This document shows, piece after piece, positions 54,595-63,598 of a stretch of 64,000 nucleotides of DNA; the stretch's first letter is position 1; each line of letters begins with the position of its first letter. Location of the stretch: assembly GCF_902498785.1 (NCBI RefSeq), contig NZ_LR701494.1, positions 310,001-374,000 of the forward strand, in the 5' to 3' direction. The position numbers were made by a program, and so were the translations under genes. The notes under the pieces are model-generated. The model ran no database searches and had not been told where the DNA came from. It saw nothing but the letters and a program-made list of their open reading frames with translations. The stretch is from Sphingomonas sp. EC-HK361. GTDB taxonomy: Bacteria > Pseudomonadota > Alphaproteobacteria > Sphingomonadales > Sphingomonadaceae.

Positions 54595-55533
54595 ATGAAA
54601 GCCGTGCTCCCCGCCCTTGCCCGCCCGCTCCTCGAACCGCATCTGCCGGGGGACCTCGACGTGGCGTGGTTCGCTTCGCCGGCAGACGCGAATACGATGA
54701 TCGCCGACGCCGATATCGCGTGGGTGGACATGCAGCCGACCCATCTCGTCGCCGATGCGATCCGCGCGTCGGGACCGAACCTGAAATGGGTGTCGACGAT
54801 CTATGCCGGGCTCGACGCCTTCCCGCTCGACGTGCTGCGGACGCGCGGCGCGATCGTCACCAACGGCGCGGGGATCAACGCCTATGCGGTCGCGGAATAT
54901 GCGGTTCTCGGCATCCTTGCCGCGGCGAAGCGCTATGACGAGGTCGTCCGCGCGCAGGACCGCCATGAATGGCCGAAGGACGCGCCCGGCAAGGTCGAGC
55001 TGTTCGAGACCGCCGCCCTCGTCATCGGCTATGGCGCGATCGGGCGGTTGATCGGCGAGCGGCTGGAGGCGTTCGGGGTCGATGTCACCGGCGTCACGCG
55101 ATCAGGCCGCGACGGAACGATCACCCCCGACGCTTGGCGGGCGCGGCTCGGCGATTTCGATTGGGTTGTCCTGGCCGCCCCTTCGACCGATGCGACGAAA
55201 ACGATGATCGGTGCGGACGAGCTGGCGGCGATGAAGCGCTCGGCCTGGCTCATCAACATCGCGCGCGGCGACATGATCGACGACGATTCGCTCATCACGG
55301 CGCTGAAAACCGGGCAGATTGCGGGCGCCTTCCTCGATCCGACCAACCCCGAACCGCTGCCCACCGATCATCCGCTGTGGACCGCGCCGAACACGATGAT
55401 CTCGATGCATCTGTCGGGTCGCAGCCAGACGAAGATGTTCCAGCGTGCCGGCGCGTTGTTCCTGCGCAACCTGAAGGCGTTCCTCGACGGCGCGCCGATG
55501 GCAAACGTCACCGATCTCGCGGCAGGCTACTGA
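54595..55533 (+). CDS. D-2-hydroxyacid dehydrogenase (NAD(P)-dependent)
   Basis: A 312-aa oxidoreductase. The Rossmann motif GYGAIG (145-150) lies in the NAD-binding domain. The catalytic Arg is in NIARGD and an acidic residue follows in [13 protein letters not shown]; the usual catalytic His is replaced in region by MHLSGRSQ, so the active site departs from the classic PHxxG motif. This C-terminal pattern is seen in the less characterised phosphoglycerate-dehydrogenase-like subgroup. ATG at 54595 is favoured over a TTG at 54544. Confidence 0.83.
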   Translation: MKAVLPALARPLLEPHLPGDLDVAWFASPADANTMIADADIAWVDMQPTHLVADAIRASGPNLKWVSTIYAGLDAFPLDVLRTRGAIVTNGAGINAYAVAEYAVLGILAAAKRYDEVVRAQDRHEWPKDAPGKVELFETAALVIGYGAIGRLIGERLEAFGVDVTGVTRSGRDGTITPDAWRARLGDFDWVVLAAPSTDATKTMIGADELAAMKRSAWLINIARGDMIDDDSLITALKTGQIAGAFLDPTNPEPLPTDHPLWTAPNTMISMHLSGRSQTKMFQRAGALFLRNLKAFLDGAPMANVTDLAAGY

Positions 55534-56504
55534 AGCTTCGCGTCGCGCGTCGCCAGCATCGGCGGCGTATAGGGGATCGGCGCATTCGCCGGGATCGCCT
55601 TTATCTCCGCCTCGATCCGGTCGGCGCGCGCGGACGAGGATCGGTGCGTCCGGCTGCGGAACAGCCCGCCGTCGATCTCGCCGCCATGCGCGCGCCAGAA
55701 TTTCGGCGCGCTCTGCGGGTCGTAGCCGGCATTACGCAGCAAATGAACGCCCAGCTGGTCAGCCTGATCCTCGATCAGCCGGTTGAGCCGCCCGTTGCGG
55801 CCCAGCTCTGCCAGCAGCCCGCCATTAACCCCGGCAGCATCCAGCCGCTCGCGGTGATGCAGGATCGAATGCGCGAGTTCGTGCGCGACGATCACCGCGA
55901 CCTCGTCGTCGGTGTAGCGCTCGAAATACCCCACAGCGATCTGCACGATCTTGCCGTCCGACTGTGCGGTCATCCCCGGCCCCAGCAGCACTTCGAAGCT
56001 TGACGCGCAGCCGGGCGATGCGGCGATGCGAAGCGCCTTGCGGGCGCCATCGCGCACGACATCGAGCGCGACCGTGTCGTTCGCTGGCTGCGCAAGCAAC
56101 GCCACCGCAGCATCCCGATCAGCGCTGGTCGCCGCGTCACCGGCCGAAGCAGCCAGCCGCGTTCCGCCGATCGCCACGACGCCGTCATCGGCGCGCACGC
56201 CGGCCTGCTCCGCAACGCTTCCCCGCACTACCGCCTCGACCGCGACCGGCGCCGCAAAGCCGAAGACGCTGCGCGCATTCGCCCGCGTATCGGGCGCATA
56301 TTGATCGAGCGCGTGGAGAACGATGCCCGTCTGGCGCTGAAGATCGGTGCACAGCGGCGCGTTCGCCCGCGTCAGCCGATAGGCGATCGCGGCAAGGCGC
56401 GCGTCGACGCGGCGCAATTCCTGCAGCTGGACTGTGCTGAGCGTCTGGGCGGGGGAAGGGCTTGCCGCGACGAACAACGCGGCGGCGAGAAGGATACGCG
56501 GCAT
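55527..56504 (-). CDS. M48-family metallopeptidase with PDZ-like insert
   Basis: A 325-aa secreted zinc protease. The signal peptide ends near SPSPAQ (about 20). A PDZ-like region (about 88-162: VRGSVAEQAGVRADDGVVAIGG) precedes the catalytic HELAH motif (H208, E209, H212), with a third ligand in EDQAD (about 246). In E. coli relatives such as BepA, M48 enzymes degrade misassembled outer-membrane proteins. The 3' end overlaps the hydroxyacid dehydrogenase gene by 7 nt. Confidence 0.86.
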   Translation of the reverse strand: MPRILLAAALFVAASPSPAQTLSTVQLQELRRVDARLAAIAYRLTRANAPLCTDLQRQTGIVLHALDQYAPDTRANARSVFGFAAPVAVEAVVRGSVAEQAGVRADDGVVAIGGTRLAASAGDAATSADRDAAVALLAQPANDTVALDVVRDGARKALRIAASPGCASSFEVLLGPGMTAQSDGKIVQIAVGYFERYTDDEVAVIVAHELAHSILHHRERLDAAGVNGGLLAELGRNGRLNRLIEDQADQLGVHLLRNAGYDPQSAPKFWRAHGGEIDGGLFRSRTHRSSSARADRIEAEIKAIPANAPIPYTPPMLATRDAKLQ

Positions 56505-56545
56505 ATCGCGGGTCTAGCCGAGCCGCGCGGCGCGCGCCACTCGCC

Positions 56546-58099
56546 TCATAGCACTTCGCCAGCGGCGGCGGCGCGTGCCTCGCGGGTCCGCTCCGCCTCG
56601 GGCACCAGGCGGTAAGCCATGACCGCGCAGAAGACGGTGATCGGTGCGGTCAGCACCAGCGACAGGACGCCGGTCGACAGGCTGCCGGTCAGCGTGGAAA
56701 CGCGCCCCGCCAGATACGGCCCCATCGCCAGCCCCAGCAGCGTCGTGCCGATGAAGAAGGTCGCCGTCGCCGTTCCGCGCATCCGCGGCATCACCAGATC
56801 CTGCGTCGTCGCTGCTGCCGCACCCAGCGCGTTGCTGGAAAAAAGCCCCGCAAGGAACAGGCAGATGGCGAACAGCACGGCACTCGTCGTCGTGAAGGCG
56901 ACGATGACGAAGGGGATCGGCAGGATCGCGCCGGAGATTACGAGAACCAGCCGCCCTGCGGGGTTCGTCCGGCGCAGCCGATCCGCCAGAATCCCGCCCA
57001 ACGTCGTGCCCAGAAAGCCCGATACGGCGGCCGTCCCGCCGATCATCAGCCCCGCGGTCGCCGGCGCCATGCCGAGATCGCGCAGGACATAGGGCGCTGC
57101 CCAGAAGCCGACGGCATAGCTGATAAACGCATTCAATCCATAGCCGACAACCGAGTAGAGGAAAGCGGGTGTGCCGATGATGAGCGCGAAGGTCGACGGA
57201 TCGCGACGTCGCAGGGCGCACGCCCAGGAATACACCGCGTAGACACCGGTGCCGACCGCGATCCATTGCGGCTTCGGCTCGCCGATTGCGAACAGCAGCA
57301 GCACGGCGGCAACCACCACCGCCAATCCTGCCAGATTCAGCATCAACGCGCGCGATCCCTGCCGCGCAGCCGTGACGAGCGTGAAGGGCGGGACGATCGT
57401 CATCAGTTCCACCCCGAAACTGCGGAACGGCGCCGGGTGCGCCGGCGGCGGCGCCAGCCCTTCCGACTGCCCCCGCGTCGGCTCGCGCAGCGTCGCAATG
57501 ACAATGGCGAGGATCAGGCCCGGAACCCCGACCGCCATGAACGCCGCCTGCCAGCCCACCAGCCCCAGCGGTCCGCCCCCCGGATATGCCGCGTTCCAGC
57601 GCTGGACGATCAATCCGCCGACGAACAGCGACGCGCCGACACCGACATACAGGCCGGCGGCGTAGACCGACAGCGCGGTTGCGCGCAGCCGCTTGGGAAA
57701 CCAGTCGGAGAGGAGCGAGTAAGCTGCCGGGCTGGCAGTCGCTTCGCCGATCCCGACGCCGATGCGGGCCATCGCGAGGTGTCCGCCAGTCCGCGAGAAC
57801 CCGGAGAGCGCGGTCATGGTGGACCAGAGCGCCAGCCCGACCGTCATCAGCCGGACGCGGTGCCAGTTGTCCGCCAGCCGCCCGAGCGGGATACCGAACA
57901 GCGCGTAGAAAACGCCGAACGCGGTGCCGTAGAGAAAGCCCAGATCCTCGTCGCGCAACCCCAGGTCGCGCTTGATGTCTTCCGCCAGGATCGAGATGAT
58001 CTGCCGGTCGACGAAGTTCAGGATGTAGACGAGGAAGAGCAGGAACAGGACATACCAGGCATAGCGCGGCGCGCGTTGGGCCGTGTCCGTCTCGCTCAT
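56546..58099 (-). CDS. MFS transporter (spinster-like family)
   Basis: A 517-aa major facilitator with twelve hydrophobic segments. It opens with FLLFLVYILNFVDRQIISILAEDIKRDLGL, and has the motif GRLADNWHRVRLM between helices 2 and 3 and GIGEATASPAAYSLLSDWFP in helix 4. This is the pattern of the sphingomonad spinster-like MFS proteins, often annotated as sugar or phosphate exporters. Substrate unknown. It lies upstream of the M48 gene on the same strand. Confidence 0.86.
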   Translation of the reverse strand: MSETDTAQRAPRYAWYVLFLLFLVYILNFVDRQIISILAEDIKRDLGLRDEDLGFLYGTAFGVFYALFGIPLGRLADNWHRVRLMTVGLALWSTMTALSGFSRTGGHLAMARIGVGIGEATASPAAYSLLSDWFPKRLRATALSVYAAGLYVGVGASLFVGGLIVQRWNAAYPGGGPLGLVGWQAAFMAVGVPGLILAIVIATLREPTRGQSEGLAPPPAHPAPFRSFGVELMTIVPPFTLVTAARQGSRALMLNLAGLAVVVAAVLLLFAIGEPKPQWIAVGTGVYAVYSWACALRRRDPSTFALIIGTPAFLYSVVGYGLNAFISYAVGFWAAPYVLRDLGMAPATAGLMIGGTAAVSGFLGTTLGGILADRLRRTNPAGRLVLVISGAILPIPFVIVAFTTTSAVLFAICLFLAGLFSSNALGAAAATTQDLVMPRMRGTATATFFIGTTLLGLAMGPYLAGRVSTLTGSLSTGVLSLVLTAPITVFCAVMAYRLVPEAERTREARAAAAGEVL

Positions 58100-58176
58100 A
58101 TCCTGCTCCCTGCCACCGGTTTCGCGTGGGCGTAACAGAGGTCAGGGCAGATTGAGAAGCGGCATTGCGGCCTCGG

Positions 58177-58746
58177 TCATCGTTCAGACGCCGCCAGCTG
58201 CGCCCTGAGGTTCGCGAGCGTCGTCGCATCGACGGCGGGCAGTTCGGATGCGGACTTGCCCCTACGCAGGCGTTCGCGGTCCCGCTGCGACGGTTCGACA
58301 CGCCTGACCCGCACCGCCGCCGTTCCGACCCTGCGCACACCGAGCGCCTCCGCCGCGCCGCGCGACAGATCGATGATCCGCGCGCTGCGGACGAACGGCC
58401 CACGGTCGTTCACCCGCACCACGATCCGCCGCCCGGTATCGAGCGCGGTCACCTCGACATAGGTCGGCAGCGGCAGCGTGGTATGCGCAGCCGTGATCCA
58501 GTTGCCGCGAAACCGCTCGCCATTGGCGGTGCGATTGCCGGATTCGCTGCCATACCAGCTTGCATAGCCGAGCATGTCGTACGTCGGATCGGCGGCAGGC
58601 ACGAAGGTCGTGCCGCGCACCGTATAGGGCTGGCCGACGCGCACCGGGAAATCGCGGACGGGCCGGTAGTTGCCGCCGGCGCAGGCGGATAGCGCGAGGA
58701 TTGCCGCAATTGGAAACCCGGCGCGCGCGGCTGTCAGACTCTGCAT
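58177..58746 (-). CDS. rlpA: RlpA-family septal ring lytic transglycosylase-like lipoprotein
   Basis: A 189-aa lipoprotein with lipobox LALSAC (about 17-22). The double-psi beta-barrel has the family core GYASWYGSESGNRTANGERF, ITAAHTTLPLPTYVEVT and VRVNDRGPFVRSARIIDLSRGAAEALGV. The SPOR domain of Pseudomonas RlpA is absent. RlpA cleaves denuded glycans at the septum. The ATG at 58746 gives a normal signal peptide. Confidence 0.88.
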   Translation of the reverse strand: MQSLTAARAGFPIAAILALSACAGGNYRPVRDFPVRVGQPYTVRGTTFVPAADPTYDMLGYASWYGSESGNRTANGERFRGNWITAAHTTLPLPTYVEVTALDTGRRIVVRVNDRGPFVRSARIIDLSRGAAEALGVRRVGTAAVRVRRVEPSQRDRERLRRGKSASELPAVDATTLANLRAQLAASER

Positions 58747-58779
58747 GGACGAAACCCTAGAGGACGACACCGCCGATCG

Positions 58780-59331
58780 TCACCCCACTGCGTTCAACGG
58801 CCACTGCGCCAGCACGTCGTAGCGTGCGCCGTCCCGCCCGAGCGTGCTTTCGTTGAGGACGATGCGGTCTATTGCGAACGGCGCGCTCGTCAGGGCGAGA
58901 TTGGCCGCGATCCATGCATCGACCTCGCCTTCCGCACCGGCGCTGCGCGGCAGGCGGGCGAGCGTGATGTGCGGCAGAAAGGCGCGATGTTCGGGCGGCA
59001 GTCCCAACCGGACCAGCGCGCGGTCGATCTTGCGGTGAAGCGCCACCAGCGCGTCGTGGGGAGCGACTCCCGCCCACAGCACGTCGGTCCGTCCCCGGTT
59101 GGCGAACCGCCCGACCCCGCCCAGATGCACCGTCGGCACCGGCGCGCGCAGCTGCGACAGCGCGATCGCAACATCCTCCGCAACGCGCTCGTCGACCTCG
59201 CCGATATAGCGCAGCGTCAGGTGCAATTGGGCGTCGTCCTGCCACCGGGCGCCAGGCACCCCGCCCGCCAGATCGAGCAGCACCCGGCGCACCGCGCGCG
59301 GCGGACGGAGGGCGACGAAGAGGCGAATCAT
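58780..59331 (-). CDS. thpR: RNA 2',3'-cyclic phosphodiesterase
   Basis: A 183-aa 2H-family phosphoesterase (LigT-like). The two HxTL motifs are HLTL (37-40) and HITL (121-124). It starts IRLFVALRPPRAVRRVL. The family opens 2',3'-cyclic phosphate on RNA ends and can ligate tRNA halves. An in-frame ATG at 59445 would add 38 residues with no ribosome-binding site. Divergent from the Bax-inhibitor gene. Confidence 0.88.
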   Translation of the reverse strand: MIRLFVALRPPRAVRRVLLDLAGGVPGARWQDDAQLHLTLRYIGEVDERVAEDVAIALSQLRAPVPTVHLGGVGRFANRGRTDVLWAGVAPHDALVALHRKIDRALVRLGLPPEHRAFLPHITLARLPRSAGAEGEVDAWIAANLALTSAPFAIDRIVLNESTLGRDGARYDVLAQWPLNAVG

Positions 59332-59477
59332 GAACTTTCTGTCATCTTTTTTGAGTATCGGCCCGAATGTGACCCCGGATTCACTTGAAAACGCCTCGCG
59401 CTGCGTTGATATTCCCCTGTAACCGGTCTGATTGCGTTTTGGCATTTCTGGCGACCGGCCGAAGGAGCTTATACATC

Positions 59478-60221
59478 ATGGCAAACTGGTCCGACCCCCG
59501 GCCGAGCGCCGCGCCGTTCGGAACGACCGCCGCAGGGACACGTGACGCCGCAGTGGATGCGGGTCTGCGGTCCTACATGCTCTCCGTCTATAACTACATG
59601 GCCTCCGGCGTCCTGCTGACGGGTATCGTCGCGCTTGGCTTCGCGCTGTCGGGCATGGCCGCGCAGGTTTTTGTCGGCGGCGGCATCCTTAAATGGATCA
59701 TCACGCTCGCGCCGCTGGGCTTCGTTTTCGGCATGAGCTTCGGCCAGGGCAGGATGTCCTCGGGCACGCTGAAGGCGATGTTCTGGGGTTTCGCGGTCAC
59801 GATGGGTCTGTCGCTCTCGACGATCTTCCTCGTCTATTCGCCGCTCGCCATCGCACAGGCGTTCTTCGCGACCGCCGCGGGCTTCGCCGCGCTCAGCCTC
59901 TATGGCTACACAACGAAGAAGGATCTGTCGGCGTTCGGCACCTTCCTCATCATCGGCCTTGTCGGGCTGATCGTCGCGAGCCTTATCAACCTGTTCGTCC
60001 AGTCCGGGCCGCTCGGCCTCGTGATCTCGGGCGTCGGCGTGCTGCTCTTCGCGGGCCTCACCGCCTATGATACGCAGCGCACCAAGAGCCTGTATTTCCA
60101 GGTCGCCGGTTATCCGGAACTGATCTCGAAGGCGGTCGTGATGTCGGCGCTGAGCCTCTACCTCGACTTCATCAACATGTTCCTCTTCATCCTGCGCCTG
60201 TTCGGCTCCAGCCGGAACTAA
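59478..60221 (+). CDS. Bax inhibitor-1 / YccA-family membrane protein
   Basis: A 247-aa protein with seven hydrophobic segments. It begins with a soluble 35-residue lead, then RSYMLSVYNYMASGVLLTGIVALG, and shows the BI-1 signatures LAPLGFVFGMSFG, GLTAYDTQRTKSLY and ALSLYLDFINMFLFILRLFG. YccA interacts with FtsH in E. coli, and other members leak calcium. GAAGGAG lies before the ATG. A GC-rich terminator hairpin (60249-60280) follows. Confidence 0.92.
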   Translation: MANWSDPRPSAAPFGTTAAGTRDAAVDAGLRSYMLSVYNYMASGVLLTGIVALGFALSGMAAQVFVGGGILKWIITLAPLGFVFGMSFGQGRMSSGTLKAMFWGFAVTMGLSLSTIFLVYSPLAIAQAFFATAAGFAALSLYGYTTKKDLSAFGTFLIIGLVGLIVASLINLFVQSGPLGLVISGVGVLLFAGLTAYDTQRTKSLYFQVAGYPELISKAVVMSALSLYLDFINMFLFILRLFGSSRN

Positions 60222-60248
60222 GCGAAGACAAAAGAGCTACAGCCTATC

Positions 60249-60280
60249 GGGGCCCGGCGGGACGACCTGCCGGGCCCCTT
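60249..60280 (+). terminator. intrinsic-type terminator after the Bax-inhibitor gene
   Basis: GGGGCCCGGC (60249-60258) and GCCGGGCCCC (60269-60278) form a perfect 10-bp stem with a 10-nt loop, followed by TTCCTTT. Confidence 0.7.
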
Positions 60281-60301
60281 CCTTTGTGCGACAGGAACGC
60301 C

Positions 60302-61081
60302 ATGCGGCTCTCGATCGACGTTCATCTGGACTATTACTTCCCCGAGCCTGCCGACGTGCTGTTGCAGGTGGAAGCGGCGGCGATGGCCGATCAGCGGCTG
60401 ATCGAGCAGTCGATGATCGTCCATTCCGACAATCCCATCCGCGCCGTTCCCGGCGAGGACGGCATCGGCCAGCGTTGCTGGATCGCCGCGCATGACCGCG
60501 TGCTGGTCGATTACAAGGCAGTGGTGGAAATCGATCGCCAGCCGGTCGCGCTCGACCAGTTTGGCGCAACACCGGTGCGAGCGCTGGCGGCGGACCTGAC
60601 CGCGTATCTGCTCCCCAGCCGCTACTGCGAGGTCGACCGGTTCGACGGGTTCGTGCGCAAACGGTTTGCCGGGCTTGACGGCGGGGCGCTCGCCGCAGCC
60701 CTGGTCGAATGGGTCTATACCCACCTGACCTACGACATACGGGCCAGCGGCGGCGATACGAGAGCGCTCGACGTGTTCGCGGCCCGCCACGGTGTATGCC
60801 GCGATTTCGCGCATCTGCTGGTCGCGCTCGCCCGCGCTGGCGGGATTCCCGCCCGATGCGTGTCGGCCTATGCGCCGGGCGTCGATCCGCCCGATTTTCA
60901 TGCGGTCGCGGAACTCTGGCTGGACGGCGCGTGGCATCTGGCGGACGCCACCGGAATGGCCGCGCGCGAGGACATCGCCCGCGTCTGCGTCGGGCGCGAC
61001 GCAACCGATATCGCCTTCATGACGATCTTCGGCCGCGCCGATCTGTGGGCGCAGCGAGTCACCGTCACGCGCATTCCCTAA
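60302..61081 (+). CDS. transglutaminase-like cysteine protease-fold protein
   Basis: A 259-aa cytoplasmic protein of the transglutaminase-like superfamily. The N-terminal half is a beta-rich domain, and the second half carries the catalytic triad: C166 in GVCRDFAHLLVALARAGGIPAR, H200 in DFHAVAELWLDG and D215 in LADATG. Bacterial members may be proteases or amide ligases. An ATG at 60302 is chosen; an in-frame ATG at 60284 adds six residues. Confidence 0.85.
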   Translation: MRLSIDVHLDYYFPEPADVLLQVEAAAMADQRLIEQSMIVHSDNPIRAVPGEDGIGQRCWIAAHDRVLVDYKAVVEIDRQPVALDQFGATPVRALAADLTAYLLPSRYCEVDRFDGFVRKRFAGLDGGALAAALVEWVYTHLTYDIRASGGDTRALDVFAARHGVCRDFAHLLVALARAGGIPARCVSAYAPGVDPPDFHAVAELWLDGAWHLADATGMAAREDIARVCVGRDATDIAFMTIFGRADLWAQRVTVTRIP

Positions 61082-61136
61082 GCTTTATTCGCTGAACCTT
61101 TACCCTTCGTGCGCATTGAGCGTATGTGACAGTTCA

Positions 61137-61901
61137 GTGACGCTCCACCTCTCCCCTTCTCGCCTTGAAGCGATCCGCGCGCCCTCGATGCTGCTGGCGC
61201 TGACCGAGGTGCCACGTGCGTTCGGCGAATATCGCGCTCTGGCGCGCGCGTCGGCTCTCGCCGACGAGGTGCCCGCCGGTGACGGCCATCCGGTGCTCGT
61301 CATCCCCGGTTTCATGGCCGGCGACGGATCGACAGCAGGCCTTCGCAGTTTCCTCGGCGATGTCGGGTATGACGCGCGCGCATGGGCGCTCGGCCGCAAT
61401 TTCGGACCGCGCTCGATCGGGAAAGAGGGCGAGCAGCTGATCGCGCGGCTTGAGGACATTCACGACGAAACCGGGCACACCGTCAGCCTCGTCGGATGGA
61501 GCCTCGGCGGGATCATGGCGCGGATCATCGCGCAGCGCGTGCCGCAATGCGTTCGGCAGATCGTGACGCTGGGATCGCCGTTTGCCGGATCGCCGCGTGC
61601 GACCAATGTGTGGCGGGCTTATGAATTCCTCGCGGGGCATCGCATCGACGACCCCGCTGCGCAGATGCTGCTCGAGCTCGGGATGCAGCATCCGCCGGTG
61701 CCGACGACCGCGCTCTACAGCCGCGCTGACGGCGTCGTCGCCTGGCAGAATTGCCGCCAGCGCGCGAGTGCGACGACCGAAAATGTCGAGGTCGCAGGCA
61801 GCCATCTGGGCCTCTGCGCGAACCCGGCGGTTCTGCGCATCGTTGCTGACCGTCTGGCCCAGCCGGAAGGCGAATGGCAGCCCTACGCCGCCACCGCCTG
61901 A
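61137..61901 (+). CDS. alpha/beta hydrolase (lipase/esterase-like)
   Basis: A roughly 255-aa alpha/beta hydrolase. The oxyanion region HPVLVIPGFMAGD and the nucleophile elbow GWSLGG are clear, with TLGSPFAGSPRA and a C-terminal His in SHLGLCANP. No signal peptide. The start is uncertain: GTG at 61137, TTG at 61116 or ATG at 61188 are all in frame, none with a good ribosome-binding site. Substrate unknown. Confidence 0.75.
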   Translation: MTLHLSPSRLEAIRAPSMLLALTEVPRAFGEYRALARASALADEVPAGDGHPVLVIPGFMAGDGSTAGLRSFLGDVGYDARAWALGRNFGPRSIGKEGEQLIARLEDIHDETGHTVSLVGWSLGGIMARIIAQRVPQCVRQIVTLGSPFAGSPRATNVWRAYEFLAGHRIDDPAAQMLLELGMQHPPVPTTALYSRADGVVAWQNCRQRASATTENVEVAGSHLGLCANPAVLRIVADRLAQPEGEWQPYAATA

Positions 61902-61907
61902 CCGTCA

Positions 61908-62303
61908 TCAGTCCTTGCGATTGATCGGCGCGACCGCGTCGCGCCCGAATTGCAGGATCAATTCCCCGACCTCGCGCGCCTGGGTCATCGAGCGCGATCC
62001 CTGGTCGCGCAGGAAATCGCCCTGGATCTTCATAACCTGCGACAGGTCCTTCGCCTCGGCCGCCGCGCGCATCGCCGCAAAGGCCTCCTTCATGTTCGCC
62101 TCGGCCTGATCGAGCAGCTTGACCCCGATCGCCGACGAGTTTTCCGCCGCCTTGGCACCGGCGTCTTTCATGCGCTCGCCCGCACGGCGCGCCGGCTCGG
62201 TGACATGATCGGCAAAGCCCTGTTTCGCCTTGTCGGCCGCCGCCTTCATCGTGTCCGCAACCGATTCCGTCGTCTTTCCAGTGGTGCGCCTCGCGTCTGC
62301 CAC
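61908..62303 (-). CDS. phasin-family protein
   Basis: A 131-aa helical amphipathic protein. The core DLSQVMKIQGDFLRDQGSRSMTQAREVGEL is the phasin signature, preceded by an Ala/Lys-rich helical N-terminus. Phasins coat polyhydroxyalkanoate granules. AAGGAG lies 7 nt before the ATG. No PHA synthase gene is in the window. Confidence 0.87.
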   Translation of the reverse strand: MADARRTTGKTTESVADTMKAAADKAKQGFADHVTEPARRAGERMKDAGAKAAENSSAIGVKLLDQAEANMKEAFAAMRAAAEAKDLSQVMKIQGDFLRDQGSRSMTQAREVGELILQFGRDAVAPINRKD

Positions 62304-62421
62304 GGCAACTCTCCTTGATCGTTCAGCTATCGCTCAACCTGCCGCGTCGCATATGGTTGCGCAACCGGAAGGACGTGGCACGCGTTCTCGCCCGGATCTT
62401 GAAGCTTGGGAGTCGAATGCG

Positions 62422-62910
62422 ATGTTGACGGCACTGTTGCTGATGCTGGCGGTTCAGGACCCCGCGACCGACGCCGCCTGCACCAACGTTCGCCCGGCGA
62501 TTCCCGCGGCGCTGTCCGGGTGGAGCCAGCAAACGCCGGTGACGGCGGGGACGAAGAGCGGCGACGGCGCGACGCTTTCGATAGGACAGGCGACAAATGT
62601 TTCGTTGCATCGCGGGTCGACGCTGACGCTCTCGCCCGCCCCCGCCAAGGCCGCCGCGGCAGACAGCTATGGCGGCACGCTGACGCTTTCGGTCGCTCAG
62701 GCGGGAACCTACCGCGTCGCGCTCGGCGGCGGCGCCTGGATCGATCTGCTGCTCGGCGGGAAGGCCATTGCCTCGGTGGCGCACGATCATGGCCCGAAAT
62801 GTTCGGGCATAGCGAAGATCGTCGACTTCAAGCTCGATGCGGGCACCTATGTCATCCAGCTGAGCGGCGCGAAGTCGAATGCAATCGCCGCAATGGTGGT
62901 GAAGGCGTGA
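62422..62910 (+). CDS. secreted beta-rich protein of unknown function
   Basis: A 162-aa protein. A short hydrophobic N-terminus (LTALLLMLAVQDPATDAAC) looks like a signal sequence. The mature part is beta-rich with GGTLTLSVAQAGTYRVALGGGAWIDLLLGGKAI and GPKCSGIAKIVDFKLDAGTYVIQLSG, resembling a small jelly-roll domain. The same pair, this gene then a cyclophilin, is common in sphingomonads, where it is sometimes misnamed homogentisate dioxygenase. The next gene begins in a GTGA overlap. Confidence 0.7.
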   Translation: MLTALLLMLAVQDPATDAACTNVRPAIPAALSGWSQQTPVTAGTKSGDGATLSIGQATNVSLHRGSTLTLSPAPAKAAAADSYGGTLTLSVAQAGTYRVALGGGAWIDLLLGGKAIASVAHDHGPKCSGIAKIVDFKLDAGTYVIQLSGAKSNAIAAMVVKA

Positions 62911-63545
62911 GGCGCGCGGTCGCGGTGTTGCTGCTGGCGACGATCGCCGCGCCCGCCCCCGCGCAGAATGCGCCGCGCGCTCTTGCGCAGAATGCGCCGT
63001 CCGCCCCCGCCCCGGTCGCTACGCCGCTGCCCGCCACGCGGGTGACGCTGACCACCGCCGATGGCCCGATCGTGATCGCGGTCGATACCGTCCACGCGCC
63101 GATTACCGCCGCCAATTTCCTGCGCTACGTCGATCAGAAAAAACTCGACGGTGCAGCCTTCTACCGCGCGGTGAACGTCGCGCCGGGCTATGGCCTCGCC
63201 CAGTTCGGAACGCGCAACGACCCGAAGCGGACGCTGCCGCCGATCGCGCACGAGCCGACCTCGCAGACCGGGCTCAGCCATGTCGATGGCGCGATTTCCA
63301 TGGCGATGGCGAAGCCGGGGACCGCGGCGGGCGACTTCTTCATCGTCATCGGCGATCTGAAGTCGATGGACGCGACCACCTCCGATCCCGGCTTCGCCGT
63401 CTTCGGGCGCGTCGTCGAGGGCATGGATATCGTGAAGCGCATTCTGGCCAGCCCGACGAGCCCGACCGAGGGCGAAGGCGTGATGAAGGGGCAGATGCTC
63501 TCCCCGACGATCCGGATCGTCAGCGCGCGCAAGACCGCACCCTGA
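62907..63545 (+). CDS. cyclophilin-type peptidyl-prolyl isomerase (periplasmic)
   Basis: A 212-aa protein with a signal peptide ending near PAPAQ and a small Ala/Pro linker with a duplicated ALAQNAP/QNAPRA segment. The cyclophilin domain runs VTLTTADGPIVIAVDTVHAPITAANFLRYVDQKKLDGAAFYR to SPTIRIVS. The usual catalytic FHRV/FMxQ pattern is altered, as in small periplasmic cyclophilins. GTG start overlaps the preceding stop (GTGA). Confidence 0.85.
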   Translation: MRRAVAVLLLATIAAPAPAQNAPRALAQNAPSAPAPVATPLPATRVTLTTADGPIVIAVDTVHAPITAANFLRYVDQKKLDGAAFYRAVNVAPGYGLAQFGTRNDPKRTLPPIAHEPTSQTGLSHVDGAISMAMAKPGTAAGDFFIVIGDLKSMDATTSDPGFAVFGRVVEGMDIVKRILASPTSPTEGEGVMKGQMLSPTIRIVSARKTAP

Positions 63546-63598
63546 CCTTTGCACCGGCGGGCGCGGGGGCCTAGGCTGACGGCAAAGGAGTCGTCTCA

